A DNA stretch of 64,000 nucleotides from Cheiracanthium punctorium (lineage: Eukaryota; Arthropoda; Arachnida; Araneae; Cheiracanthiidae). The notes beneath the pieces are model-generated. The model worked only from the letters and a program-made list of their open reading frames with translations, was not told the DNA's origin and made no database searches. The position numbers and the translations under genes were made by a program. Every line of letters begins with the position of its first letter. The stretch's first letter is position 1. Below, piece by piece: positions 1-10,263 of the stretch. Location of the stretch: NCBI GenBank assembly GCA_038373885.1, contig JAWZYV010013015.1:1-64000 (forward strand), written 5' to 3'.

Positions 1-1310
1 CAACTTTAAGGCTTAAATAACACTATAAACATTCTCCATATAACGAAGAGGTTATCTTCCCATATCGAATATTTCAGATTTACCTTTGATTTTTTTTGTT
101 AGTTTTGAAGAAAATTTTAATTTTTGAACAGACCACTTAGTGGAAGAGTAAGAGATGATAAAAATGGAGACCAGGAAAGTGAAACTGACTCCGATAATGA
201 AGGCACTTCACCAGCGCCCGATTATGACCAACAGGGGCACCGGGCATTGATAGATTTGGGGGCCCCCAATCTATGAAATTTGTTATATTTTTCATAAAAT
301 TTTGATATAAAAAATAATATTTCAGAAAAAAACATTTAAAATTGAAGGGCCTTTCAAGTCGGGGGACCTGGGCAAAGTCCCGATTTGCCCATATAATTAT
401 AAGGCCCTGCGCTTCACGATCAAAACCACATCAAACTTTAATGCTTCAACCATTCAAAACCATTAAAAAGAGGTTTCCAAATGGAATAAAATGTGCCTCA
501 CTCTATTTTCAGCGGACTTTTAAAATGTGAATATTTTTATGAAAATTTAAAATCACAGAATGTAAAACAATGTAAAATAACGGAATTTTGAAGTAAAATA
601 AACGTAAGTGCATTACATATTTTGTTTTCTAAATTCGTGGATTGTCTTTACTTTTGAACATTTCATTTATACAATGAAAAGTAAGAAACCGTAAGTTTAA
701 CAAATTTATAATAAATACCAATTTATTTTTAATTGAAAGTCATAATGTAATACTTTTAAACATCGAATTAACTAAAAAGTTTGTAATATTTGCTGAAATA
801 ACTGCAAAAATCTCTAATCTCTGTACAACAAAATTTTCTCTATAGTGAATTTCTTAACTGGAACCGAACGAGTTCGTTATAGGGAGATTCAATTGTGTGT
901 ATACATATATATATATATATATGAATGAACTCTTTTTCGAGTTAACACAGTAAGAAAATAAACGTTTATAAAACTGAAGTAAAATTATAGCCTATACCTC
1001 TCGACATTTTTTTTTTGCAATCCTTGCAGATAGCTTATTTAGTGTTGGGCACCAATTCAAAATAATTTAGAAGAATAGACGATTGTTCTGTTAAACTGTC
1101 GTCTAACGATTCTTCGTCCATAATTTCGACCACACTTGGTGATACGACATCCATTTAGCGATGGTTAGAATAAAAAAAATAAAAAAGAACACACAGTTCG
1201 AAAACACTCTCGCAAATAAATGTGCCAATGGAACGATGCCTCTCATCTCATTACCAAAATAAAGATTCTAGAAAGGTGTTGCGCCTGCGTGGTTTCTTCT
1301 GAAAAGCGAA
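1..1310. other. AT-rich repeat-derived stretch, no gene seen
   Basis: No convincing exon is visible. Around 231-410 there are G/C-rich blocks of the kind found at hAT transposon ends (a CAGGGGCACCGGG start at 232 and a block ending GGCCCTG at 409), but no matching 8-bp target duplication flanks them, so no element is called. A block around 361-390 (GACCTGGGCAAAG) recurs in related form near 10324, so it is dispersed repeat sequence. A short TA run lies near 905-922. The rest is AT-rich with poly-A and poly-T tracts. Confidence 0.5.
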
Positions 1311-1467
1311 GTATCGGTTGAAAAGTATCGGTGGAAATGGATGAAAGCAACAGAAACCGATACTTTCCCGATACTTTTAGAATCGAAAGAACCGATACCG
1401 ATACCTAAAAAAATTGGAGGTATCGGCGCCGATACTATTGGTTGCCGATACTATCGGTCGATCCCTA
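1311..1467. repeat. Dense two-orientation GTATCGG/CCGATAC cluster
   Basis: About ten copies of the 7-mer GTATCGG or its complement CCGATAC, or one-base variants, occur within about 160 bases, in both orientations. The block ends in CGGTCGATCCCTA directly before a TA run. Clusters of short sub-terminal repeats like this are typical of the transposase-binding ends of hAT-type DNA transposons. A possible partner end, TAGTGTTGGGCACC, lies at about 1040, but I see no target duplication. The block is probably a transposon end; a regulatory role has no support here. Confidence 0.45.
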
Positions 1468-3169
1468 ATATATATATATACTCCAGTGACATAAATTCAG
1501 TAATATAAAAAATAAAACAAGTCGAAATAAATTAAAATTTTACTAAAAGCGGCATCCCGTACATAGAAACTGCGGCATATATACCAGAATGACTCTGCGG
1601 CATGTATCCCATTTTGTACGGTACAGACAAAACACATCACAGTTGTCAGTCTTTGCAACAAAAAGTGACGTAACCCCATACTCAGTACTCTATACAGGTG
1701 CTACAATTAGTTTTGACTTCGAAATCATTCATGGATTTAGTAATTAGCGTAAAAAAAAGCACTTTAAGTTCAACGTGTTTAAAAGTTTGGATAGTGAAAC
1801 CATGCGCTTATCTCAAAATAAAAATTGTATGGTTACAGCTAAAGCATTGAAAGAGATTCCTGCTATACACTAGTTAAGGAAATCTCACTGCACACCTATA
1901 CTGCGCGTTTGGCTGCTATCTATCGACAATTACAAGAAATACAGGGGGTGCGGCATTTGTCCTGGATGCGGCGACTCTCCCGGAATTACCCTAATTATAT
2001 GCCTTCCAGTTTGTCAGATGTAAGTTTCTGAATAATTACTATTAACAACGTGTAGCTGATTCTGTAGTACCAGTTGATTTTTAGGTATGTTGTATAGGTG
2101 TTACCGTAAATTCGCCAGCTCTGCGTTAACCAAGAGAGGAGGGATAACCTTTCTGATAATAAAAACAAACAAAACAATTTTAAATAAGAAGAGGTAAAAA
2201 GTTCAAATATGTTCTAAACTACGAAATTTTCATTCAATCAATGTATTGAAATTGTAAAAGTAGTTTCAGTTATTATAATCTTAAAAACTTTTACTTGAAA
2301 GAAATCCTTAAAAGAAAAGTGTCCCTATATAAGCAATTATGCTTTCTTTACAATGCACAGTATTTTTCACTAAAATAAGAGAAATAATACAATCACGATG
2401 AGAGTTTTTTTTTTTTAATAACATAGCATGGAACTGGGTAATTCACGATGGCAGCAGTCCAAAAGTCTTCGCGTCTATAGCAGTTACATTCTCCTTGCTT
2501 AAGACACATTATAAATATTACATGTACTTATTTCGTTGACAATTTTCTGTGCAAATCGGGTTTTAGCTTTTCTTTTAAAGAATATTTTTCCCGACTAAAC
2601 TGGCTGAGATCAATTAACAAGCGGAAGAAATTAATTTTGCCTCCAATCACAATACTACGAAAGCGTTACTTATCTCACTCTCAGCAGATTTCTTCTGTAT
2701 TTTTATGAAGTCTATGACTAATGAACTTGAGAGCCGTCTAAGTTTTCCGAACTTTTTTAGGTAAATTTATCTGATTCGGAATTTTGTTTTCCAGCAAAAA
2801 AGAAACATCTCCTTTTCAGCATGTATACATACATACGTAAAAAGAATCTACTGCACGGGTGTACACTCTATATAGGTAGAAAATAAAACTTGTTCGTGAT
2901 TAACTAGATAGTGTAACAAATAAATAAATAAATAGTACTTACTAGGTAAATGATAAAAACTAACAATAACGGAAAATTTGCTTTTGCCAAAATATATATG
3001 TGGAAATATCCATGCGCAATTAACCTCCATATTATTCTCTCGAAATTATTGTATGCGATATATGTGTGTGTGTATAACACATACATATAAATTTAAATTT
3101 AATTAACTGCATGCATGCATGAATGAGTAAAGCTATCAGTATGTTTTTATTTTTCCACCAAAATTCAGC
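1468..3169. other. AT-rich stretch without recognisable gene
   Basis: Only short chance reading frames occur here, and none shows a domain or splice-site context. Features are limited to short TA and poly-T runs, a small GT/ATGC run near 3060-3125 and a few AAATA tandem units near 2919. No paired inverted ends or target duplications were found. Confidence 0.5.
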
Positions 3170-3189
3170 TAATACATCTCACACAGCAT

Positions 3190-3530
3190 ACTATGTCCAA
3201 ATCAGGTGTAATAGATATCCAAACTGATCTATAATATCCAGGGCATTTAAAGGATATTTATGTGCGGAGAAAAATGTATATCTATAGGACATCTAAATTG
3301 CTACCTCTATAAGATATCCTTAGAGGGCTTATAGATATCTAATAGTCATCCGAAACCAAATATCTATTGGAAATGTATTAATGACATCCATAAGAAATCC
3401 ATCAGTAGACATCTTATGTAGCTAATGAAATAGATGCCCCATAGATATTTAATTGCCATCCAAAGCTACAAATCCACTGGATGTGCGTGTATAACATCCA
3501 AAACTCATGCATTTGTAGACGTCTTATTTA
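3190..3530. repeat. Degenerate ATATCCA-type tandem repeat, left block
   Basis: The stretch is made of imperfect units of roughly 45-60 bases built around GATATCCA, GACATC and ATAGATAT words, for example AATAGATATCCAAACTGATC near 3211. A similar block in the opposite sense occupies about 5255-5520. The two could be the arms of an old, large inverted-repeat element spanning about 3.19-5.52 kb, but divergence is high and no clean termini are visible. Confidence 0.4.
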
Positions 3531-4491
3531 CGTAGAAGTATGGGTGGCTTCTGCAGATTGGAAATGACTGGATCTACAACCGCGACTAATCTCAATGACG
3601 TCACACTCTCAGTTACACTGCCGCTGAGCACGTCAGAAGTGAAAACTTCTTGTCAAGCTTTCTAAAATTTATATTCATGCAGTTAAACAGGTTTTTACGG
3701 ATTATTCTATTTTTATTAACAAGAGATAAATATTTATGAATGTTTATTCACATTTTTATACATTTGAAAATCTTTGTGAAAAAATTTTAAATGCTTTTTT
3801 AAGGTTGTAAAGGTATTGCACATTTATTTATGACATTATCATAATTTCACATATTTTTGTATGTTTGTACACATTTTAACGCAATTTTCACTGGGTTAGC
3901 ATTGGGAAATTTTGATTTTTTAATTTAATTACATTTTAAATTTCGCGCTCGATTTGTGTGCACAGTTAAAATTTAAAAAGAAGAAGGGAGCGCTCGCACA
4001 GACCGCAACGCGACACAACTGGTATATGCTCACGGTATGCATCAGCGATACATATTTTTCTCCACCTGTTGGATTTTGTTCGATTTAATTAATAATTATG
4101 TACTAGAATTTATTAATTATCAGTAATTATGTACTTATGTTGTAATGAAAAGCAATCCTATTTATTTGTAATGAATGATGATTTATAATTCAAATTCAAA
4201 TGCACTGTAGTACAACACTTATAATTCAAATAATGTACAGTATATAATTATTAACATTCTCCACATTATCAAATTAACTTTATTGCACACTAACTATATA
4301 GCTATCCAAATTAAGTACAGTTTGTAAATAAATAATCGAAAATTATAGCACCTACCCAGCTAGAAAAATCCGCACTTTTTTTTGCAAAAACATATAGATT
4401 GTACACTATTTGTATTGTAAAAGTGGATATTCTTGAAATTTTTGAAAGTATACACTTGTTGCGCAAATTATATGCAGTTTTTATGCGTACC

Positions 4492-4787
4492 GAAACAAAA
4501 ATTTACGCAATTTGAAACGATTTTTAGAAAAATCTCAAAATCTAATCAAAAAAATTTTCTAATCCGACGCCCATAGCTTAAATTGGGGGATCATCTATCA
4601 TGTCACCAGATTTCATTTCTTTCGCTTTAATCGTTATTACGTGATGTGCGAAGAAAAATTTACGCAGTTTGAAACAATTTTCGGAAAATCTCAAAATCTA
4701 ATGAATTTTTTAAAAATTCGACGCTTATATTTCAAGTTGGGTGACCACCTATCATGTCGCCAAATTTTATTTCATTTGCTTCTGTCA
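4492..4787 (+). repeat. Tandem duplication, 157-bp period
   Basis: Two adjacent copies of a roughly 140-base unit start near 4492 and 4649. Both contain AAAATTTACGCA, then a GAAACGATTTT or GAAACAATTTT variant, ATCTCAAAATCTAAT and a CATCTATCATGTC or CACCTATCATGTC variant. The second copy is followed by CGACAGACAGACAAAC and a poly-T run. The copies differ at many positions, so the duplication is old. A 74-residue reading frame over the second copy is incidental. Confidence 0.7.
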
Positions 4788-4991
4788 GGTACTTACAAAA
4801 CGACAGACAGACAAACTTTTTTTTTTTTTTTACGCCAAATTCTTAAAACGGATAGAAATCGCTAAATTTTTTAATAACAAGTAGTGTACAGGTAAAGTCT
4901 AATTTTATTTATTTAGATACATAAAAGTTCCCAAAAGATCCCCGAAATTGAAACAACAATCACTTCAAACTTTAGTCTTTTCATCCAAAGC

Positions 4992-5062
4992 CGAACCTGT
5001 CTGGTGATAGGAACGCTCGCCTACCACGCTTTGTATCCACAGTTCGATACCAGCTGCGGAAA
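4992..5062 (+). repeat. tRNA-like SINE head fragment
   Basis: The block contains an internal RNA polymerase III box-B-like sequence, CACAGTTCGATACC near 5038, preceded by a degenerate box-A-like GGTGATAGGAACGC. No cloverleaf with a closed acceptor stem can be drawn, so this is read as a decayed tRNA-derived SINE head and not a tRNA gene. Confidence 0.35.
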
Positions 5063-5254
5063 TTAGAAGGATTCAGTTTAAAATTAAATTGAAGTTCTTG
5101 TGTATGATGGCAGCACCAAAATTCAAAGACAGTAGGAAGAAATTTCATCGGGCAAGAGCAATACCGTCTCTGGAGGTGTGGGCAAGAGATGATGTAGCTA
5201 TGACGTCACAATTCCACTTTTTCTCCATCCCAAAAGAGGGCTATTACAGATTTC

Positions 5255-5530
5255 TCGGATATTCTAGATATGATATACATATTCATTTATGGGTTGGTTG
5301 AGAAATCTTGGATATTTTGGATGTCTAATTAATATCTATGCTACTTGGATAACGGCCTCTTACAGACATCCTGGATATTATAGACTTTGTCTAGTCCTTA
5401 GATAGATCACACCTCAAATCTCTTATAGTGGTCCATTTTATGGTATCTGGAGGATCTTGGACTTCTAATAGATATACCCATTATCTAACTCTGATGGCTT
5501 ATAGACGACCAGTGGAAAACTTTGTGCTGG
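5255..5530. repeat. Degenerate ATATCCA-type repeat, right block
   Basis: It has the same word composition as the block at about 3190-3530 but in the opposite orientation (GGATATTCTAGATATG, CTTGGATATTTTGGATG, CATCCTGGATATTATAG). It may be the second arm of an old inverted-repeat element. The reading frame ending at 5301 overlaps its left edge and carries no recognisable domain. Confidence 0.4.
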
Positions 5531-5747
5531 GTGGCATTTCCTTCGCTTTTACATGATGAGCAAGAGATGTTTAGATCCTTTTAAAATAAATTATTTATTT
5601 AATCTTTAACGAAAAAATATACTTACAAATTTGCTCGCTCAAAATTACGTGTTTTAATATCAAACAAAATAACAAAAAGAAACTTAAAATTTTATAAATA
5701 AAAATGGAATTGTGTTTGTTTGCTTATGTTATATACCACATATGTTA

Positions 5748-5935
5748 AACCTCCGGCCCGAGGTCTGGATGTGGCCCGCCTCGACTTTTGATCCGGCCAG
5801 CGGAACATATCAAAACCTCATATAAAATTCATATAAACCATTCAAAATCCCATACAAATCTCAATTATATGGCCCGCGACTTCGCTAACATCCTAAAGTT
5901 TGGCCAGCAATTTTCCAAAGGTTGCCCATACCTGT
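5748..5935. mobile_element. hAT-type (Charlie-like) non-autonomous remnant
   Basis: GC-rich ends rich in GGCCCG flank an AT-rich centre. The right side, read in complement, starts CAGGTATGGGCAACCTTTGG and continues GGCCAAACTTTAGG, a typical hAT terminal context. The left side contains CCGGCCCGAGG. No exact 8-bp duplication was found, so the boundaries are approximate. Confidence 0.4.
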
Positions 5936-5943
5936 TATTTACA

Positions 5944-6085
5944 AATCCAAACCGTTGAACCGATTGGCTTGAAATTTTGAACAAACGCATAAAAAATATC
6001 GAAGAAAAAAAAATGTTCAACTTTAAAAATGTGAAAATTCACCCGTTCCCTGATTTTTCAGAGATTTTTACAATTTTCAGTTCCA
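5944..6085. repeat. Dispersed repeat shared with 47.3 kb
   Basis: The stretch with GATTGGCTTGAAATTTT, AAAAATGTGAAAATTCACCC, TTCCCTGATTTTT and AGAGATTTTT recurs in diverged form at about 47335-47475 in the same orientation. The short reading frame beginning at 5977 lies inside it. It is probably a fragment of an interspersed element of unknown class. Confidence 0.4.
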
Positions 6086-7596
6086 AAGCTTGCTTAATAT
6101 ACCGTAAGTTAGATACCGTTAATAAAATTGGCGCACGCCATTTTCATGACACTGGTTTAAAAATGCATTAGAAATCCCATTACGGTTTGCTATGAAAATG
6201 ATTCCGCAAATTCTCATTTTAAATACTTCAAAATATCGTCTGCTGGAAATCAAATTATGAAAGTTTCACATTTTATTTGTCTTTCATTAGACGCATTTTT
6301 TTTTTTTTTTTTTTGGAATCCGGAGTCTAAAAAATGTTTTTATCTGTTATCGTAAAGCCATTGATTAATATTTAAGGATAAGCGTCATCTACGGAGCAAA
6401 TCCTTCAAAACGGTCAATTTTTCCGACAATAGACGTCGCTGTTTGTACCAGTTAGAAATATTGCTAGGAAATGCGTAGGGAATAAAACTCAAAATAGTTA
6501 GAATAGCATCAAAAATCCTAGTATATTTAAAACACTAGCAAGTTAATATTATATTGGTTTCATAATTACATATTTTTAGAGCCTAAGAACGGTAGAAATG
6601 ACTACAGTTTTCATTGCGTTGTGGAATTTAACAGATTAAAGGGCAACAATCAATTCTGCTACTACGATGATTGTAATGCTAAAACTAAAATGTGAATTTA
6701 ATTATTTATTTTTAATTGGACAAAGATGAGATGTACTAAGCATCGTTTTCACTTATACAAACAAGAATTACATATTTTGCTGCCAAAAGATTGCTTTCTA
6801 CGGGAGCAGATTGTAAACACTCCAAACAAAGAAAGCGCTCCCTATTTTCACTTTCACATTATTTGAGACCGTTTTTTTACTATTATCATGCTTATCTTTT
6901 TATGATGTTGATCTGTGCGTGAAGCTCTAAAGTAAATAGCCCTAGAAACAAACTACTTCGAAGTTGAATAAAGCAAAGTGAAGTTTATTCTTTTTAAGGT
7001 AAGATATAGCAAATCTGACGCAAAAGTTAGGAGTGGAACAACTTGAGAGTTTTGAAAATTCTGTTCCAATTGAATAACGCTTCAATTACGAGTGTTAAAA
7101 AAAAAATGCCGGCTTCATCCCGTGCGAAGAATGGGTACTTCAGCTGGTACTGTCTAAATTTCAGTCTAAACAACAACACGGCTGTTGTAACGAATTCATT
7201 AAAATTATATTCTAATGTTTAGGAAGTACGTTGAAGGAAAGCTTTGTGAGCTTTTAAATATATAAGAGAATTCATGTAACACTATAACAGTGCTTAATTG
7301 TTTCCACATTGTTTTAATCTAAGTGAAGATAATGAATCGCCCAGGGTTTTCCCTATAATTAAGATGTCTGTGAAAATGTTCATCTTCATAGCTGAAAAGC
7401 TATGAAGAGAGAGGAGTCAGTGTTTCATTTCTGACCTGTGCATGCCTGAACGTCAGATGTACATTCGTTTCATGATAAAGACGTTCCTAACAACACGCAA
7501 ACTGGAGCGTAGAATGTAGTTTCGCATGTACAATTTCTGAGTAACTGGTAATGTTCAAAACAGTAATTATAAGAATAATTAAGTGCTGACTTTATG
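6086..7596. other. AT-rich stretch without recognisable gene
   Basis: Poly-T runs (for example 6297-6315) and short random frames are all that can be seen. No inverted ends, domain-bearing frame or RNA gene was recognised. Confidence 0.45.
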
Positions 7597-7722
7597 TTAT
7601 CTGCACATTTATACATATAATAATGTTATTGATCAGTAGTGGCCAAAGATAATAATGTCAAATTTATTATCCGCACATTTATACACATAATAATGCATTG
7701 ATCAGTAGTGGCCAAAGATAAT
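7597..7722 (+). repeat. Tandem duplication of a 57-bp unit
   Basis: Two nearly identical units, 7597-7653 and 7667-7722, share a GCACATTTATACA core, ATAATAATG and GATCAGTAGTGGCCAAAGAT. They are separated by 13 bases and differ by a few substitutions and a one-base length change, so the duplication is fairly recent. Confidence 0.85.
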
Positions 7723-8087
7723 ACTTTGTAGAAATGAATTCAATTAATGAGACTGAGCCATTTTTTAACTTTAAAAAAATCGGCATTTCAGTTATTAGAA
7801 GCTAATGTATAAGTTTCTCCTCATTCCAAAAGAATATAGCATACAATCTTTCAATGGATTTAATTAATTAATTTGGAAATGAAAACTTCGACGTACATTT
7901 CAATCTCTCATTACATTAATAACTCTGTCCTCCGATCAGGGCACCCCCACGTAATCAGATGCTCTCGTGTAGAACCTCGTGTAGGCTTGCCAAAACACAA
8001 AACACACAAACATACATTAATAACTGAAATTACAATTTTTGTAGCAGAATTTGGCGATATTTCACCAAAAAGTCGTCAAACTTGGCT

Positions 8088-8720
8088 CCATTTTGGACAT
8101 TAGGCGCGATTTAGATAATGGGGCCTGTAATGCTTGTTTTAATACATTAGTATACGTAACACCCTAATATTACTCATTTACATTTCAATGAAGCAATCAA
8201 AATTCGCGATAGTTCAGGATCTTTCAGGGGAAAGAATTCTCTCGACTGTATGCGGTATATTGACAAAAGGTGTAAAAAGTGCAGAGAACCTGGGGAAGTT
8301 CGTTAGTCTGTAGTTTGCCCACTGTCGCGCAAGAACAGAGAAACCTAACTCAGCTGGAAAGCTGTGCGTAGTTATTTTACGTGCTTTTGAAGCGGTCTTT
8401 CGCTTGTTTTTAGACGCTTGTTTTTGAATGCTGTGTATGAATACTTTATTTCTTTATGCTGTATCTTTCTCAAGCATTTCCACTGAATTTTACCCGGTAG
8501 AAGTGTTTTATTTTGTGTGTGAAATGCAGTATCTGTGAAAGCTCCTGTACTGCGCGGACTGTTATTAGAAAATTACAGGATGTTATTGCCTGTGAAATTT
8601 GTGTTATAGAAGCAATAAAATTTGTGTTCCACCAAGCCAAGTGGACTGTTTACTCGAATTTTCGACATACGCTGGACTTTTAAACGATGTACCCGAGAAT
8701 TAAGCAGGTTTTCTGGAACA
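8088..8720 (+). mobile_element. LTR fragment (solo LTR), copy 1
   Basis: The segment matches, in opposite orientation, the sequence at about 33150-33708. Shared landmarks in order are a GGGGCYTGTAATG start, an AATAAAA polyadenylation-type signal (about 8615 here), AAGTGGACTGTTTAC, ATACGCTGGACTTTTAA and an end near TTCTGGAACA at 8720. A promoter-like region followed by a polyadenylation signal and two dispersed copies is the pattern of a retrotransposon long terminal repeat. The 5' side is diverged or truncated. No gag or pol frame adjoins it. The Tc1 element begins 36 bases downstream. Confidence 0.6.
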
Positions 8721-8756
8721 ATATTAAAAATACGTGTGTTTATGAAAAAATAAATA

Positions 8757-8783
8757 CACTCATGTCCATAAATTAAGGATAAT
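8757..8783 (+). repeat. Tc1-like left terminal inverted repeat
   Basis: This 27-bp repeat is identical in complement to 10235-10261. It is preceded by the TA target dinucleotide and begins with CACTCATG. Confidence 0.95.
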
Positions 8784-9006
8784 TCAGAATTACACAAAAA
8801 TTGATCTCTAAAATAAAAATTTCACCTGTGGAATGATCACACACATCTTGAAGAAGAATATGCAAATTACAAGAAACCACCAGATGGCGTGGATGGTACG
8901 TCACAATGACGAGAGTGTAAGAGAGGGGTATAAGTGGAATGGTGGCAAAGAAGTAAAATTGTTCACAAGCGCTGTGAAAGCCTTTCAGTGCAAAAACCGC
9001 ATAGTT

Positions 9007-10035
9007 ATGGCACAAAGGAGGCATTTGGATGATGTTTTACGTGGCAGAATTATCGGACGACTGGAATGTGGACGTACCCAGCTGGAAGTATCCGAGGAAC
9101 TTGGAATCGCCCAGAGTGTCATCTCCAGGCTTTGGCAACGATTCCAAGATGATGGTAATGTGAGTAGACGTTACAGCACAGGTCGCCCCCGAGTTACAAC
9201 GCCGAATGAGGACCGCTATTTGGCAGTTACTGCCAAAAGAAACAGACGGAGTACAGCATCAGACCTGTCTCGTCAGCTCTCTTCAGCTACCGGTACGACA
9301 GTTTCAAGGCAGACCGTGTACAGACGCTTAGGACACATTGGTCTATATGCTCGTAGGCCTGTCAGATGTGTTCCACTTACCGCAACTCACTGTCGCCTGC
9401 GATTAACCTGGAGTAGAGAGCATGCATTGTGGACACCGCAACAGTGGTCTTGTGTGATGTTTTCCGACGAGTCCAGGTTTAGTTTGGAGTCTGATTCTCG
9501 CCGGACATTCATCTGGAGAGCGCCAGGTACCCGTTACCACCAAGAGAACACCATTGAAAGACACCGTTACGGTGGTGCAGGATGGCTCGTTTGGGGAGGA
9601 ATTATTCTTGGTACCAGAACTGACCTGCATGTTCAGAGTGTAACGATGACAGGCCACATCTATCGGGATGTCATTCTGGAACAACATGTACGTTTGTTTC
9701 GGGGCGCCATGGGTGCTGAATTTGTGTTTAGGGATGACAACGCCCGTCCTCACCGTGCAAACATTGTAGACGAATGCCTTCAATCGGAGGATATCACCCG
9801 TATGCATTGGCCAGCATACTCACCGGACTTGAATCCAATAGAGCATGTGTGGGATATGCTTGGCCGACGAATTGCAGCCCGTCAACCCCCTCCCACCTGT
9901 CTACCGGAACTTCGGAGTGCATTGCTTGATGAGTGGTGTAATATTCCCCAAGATCAGATTGATCATTTGATACTCAGCATGCCTAGGCGTTGTCAGGCCT
10001 GTATTGCATCGTCCGGGAGACATAATCCGTATTAA
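9007..10035 (+). CDS. Tc1-family DD34E transposase
   Basis: A 342-residue protein that cuts and rejoins the transposon ends at TA sites in the nucleus. The N-terminal paired-like DNA-binding region has two helix-turn-helix units (about residues 8-45 and 66-110) joined by a GRPR linker (59-62). The catalytic triad is visible: D154 in MFSDESRF, D244 in RDDNARPH and E279 in SPDLNPIEHVWD, with exactly 34 residues between D244 and E279, the Tc1 signature. The frame is open from an upstream ATG at 8833 (58 more residues), but those residues lie in the 5' leader and do not look like the family. The ATG at 9007 gives the usual Tc1 length and N-terminus (MAQRRHLDD). No frameshift or stop is present. 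The 134-residue antisense frame at 9403-9807 is a shadow. Confidence 0.93.
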   Translation: MAQRRHLDDVLRGRIIGRLECGRTQLEVSEELGIAQSVISRLWQRFQDDGNVSRRYSTGRPRVTTPNEDRYLAVTAKRNRRSTASDLSRQLSSATGTTVSRQTVYRRLGHIGLYARRPVRCVPLTATHCRLRLTWSREHALWTPQQWSCVMFSDESRFSLESDSRRTFIWRAPGTRYHQENTIERHRYGGAGWLVWGGIILGTRTDLHVQSVTMTGHIYRDVILEQHVRLFRGAMGAEFVFRDDNARPHRANIVDECLQSEDITRMHWPAYSPDLNPIEHVWDMLGRRIAARQPPPTCLPELRSALLDEWCNIPQDQIDHLILSMPRRCQACIASSGRHNPY

Positions 10036-10234
10036 CCATCCTACTAACCATTTTATACTGTTTTTTGTAAATAGGTTCTTTTTTTAAATTTGGTCAAGGG
10101 AGTAAAACTTGCAATTTTTATTAATTATGTCAAACATATAGCATCTTTTTTGCTCTTTACTTTTTTTTTAATAAATAGACTTTACAAATAAGTCAAATTT
10201 GTTTTGCTTCTTTCTCTTTCTTTGCCTGAACTTC

Positions 10235-10261
10235 ATTATCCTTAATTTATGGACATGAGTG
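10235..10261 (-). repeat. Tc1-like right terminal inverted repeat
   Basis: This is the exact complement of the left repeat, followed by the TA dinucleotide at 10262-10263. Confidence 0.95.
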
Positions 10262-10263
10262 TA

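Larger units (their letters stand above)
8757..10261 (+). mobile_element. Complete Tc1-like transposon with intact transposase
   Basis: The element is 1505 bp long and bounded by perfect 27-bp terminal inverted repeats (8757-8783 and 10235-10261; outer bases CACTCATGTCCATAAATTAA). TA dinucleotides at 8755-8756 and 10262-10263 are the expected target duplication of Tc1/mariner insertion. It holds a single transposase frame without stops or frameshifts. Identical repeats and an open frame indicate a young copy that may still be mobile. The 3' flank of the frame (10036-10234) is AT-rich and non-coding. Confidence 0.95.

Noticed and set aside
232..409. Possible hAT element with GGGGGCCCC block
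   Set aside because: No matching target duplication; the ends are only loosely similar.
8833..9006. 58-residue N-terminal extension of the Tc1 transposase
   Set aside because: The region lies in the element leader next to the terminal repeat and lacks family similarity; the ATG at 9007 gives the expected protein.
9403..9807. 134-residue minus-strand frame
   Set aside because: It is the antisense shadow of the Tc1 transposase and has no independent features.
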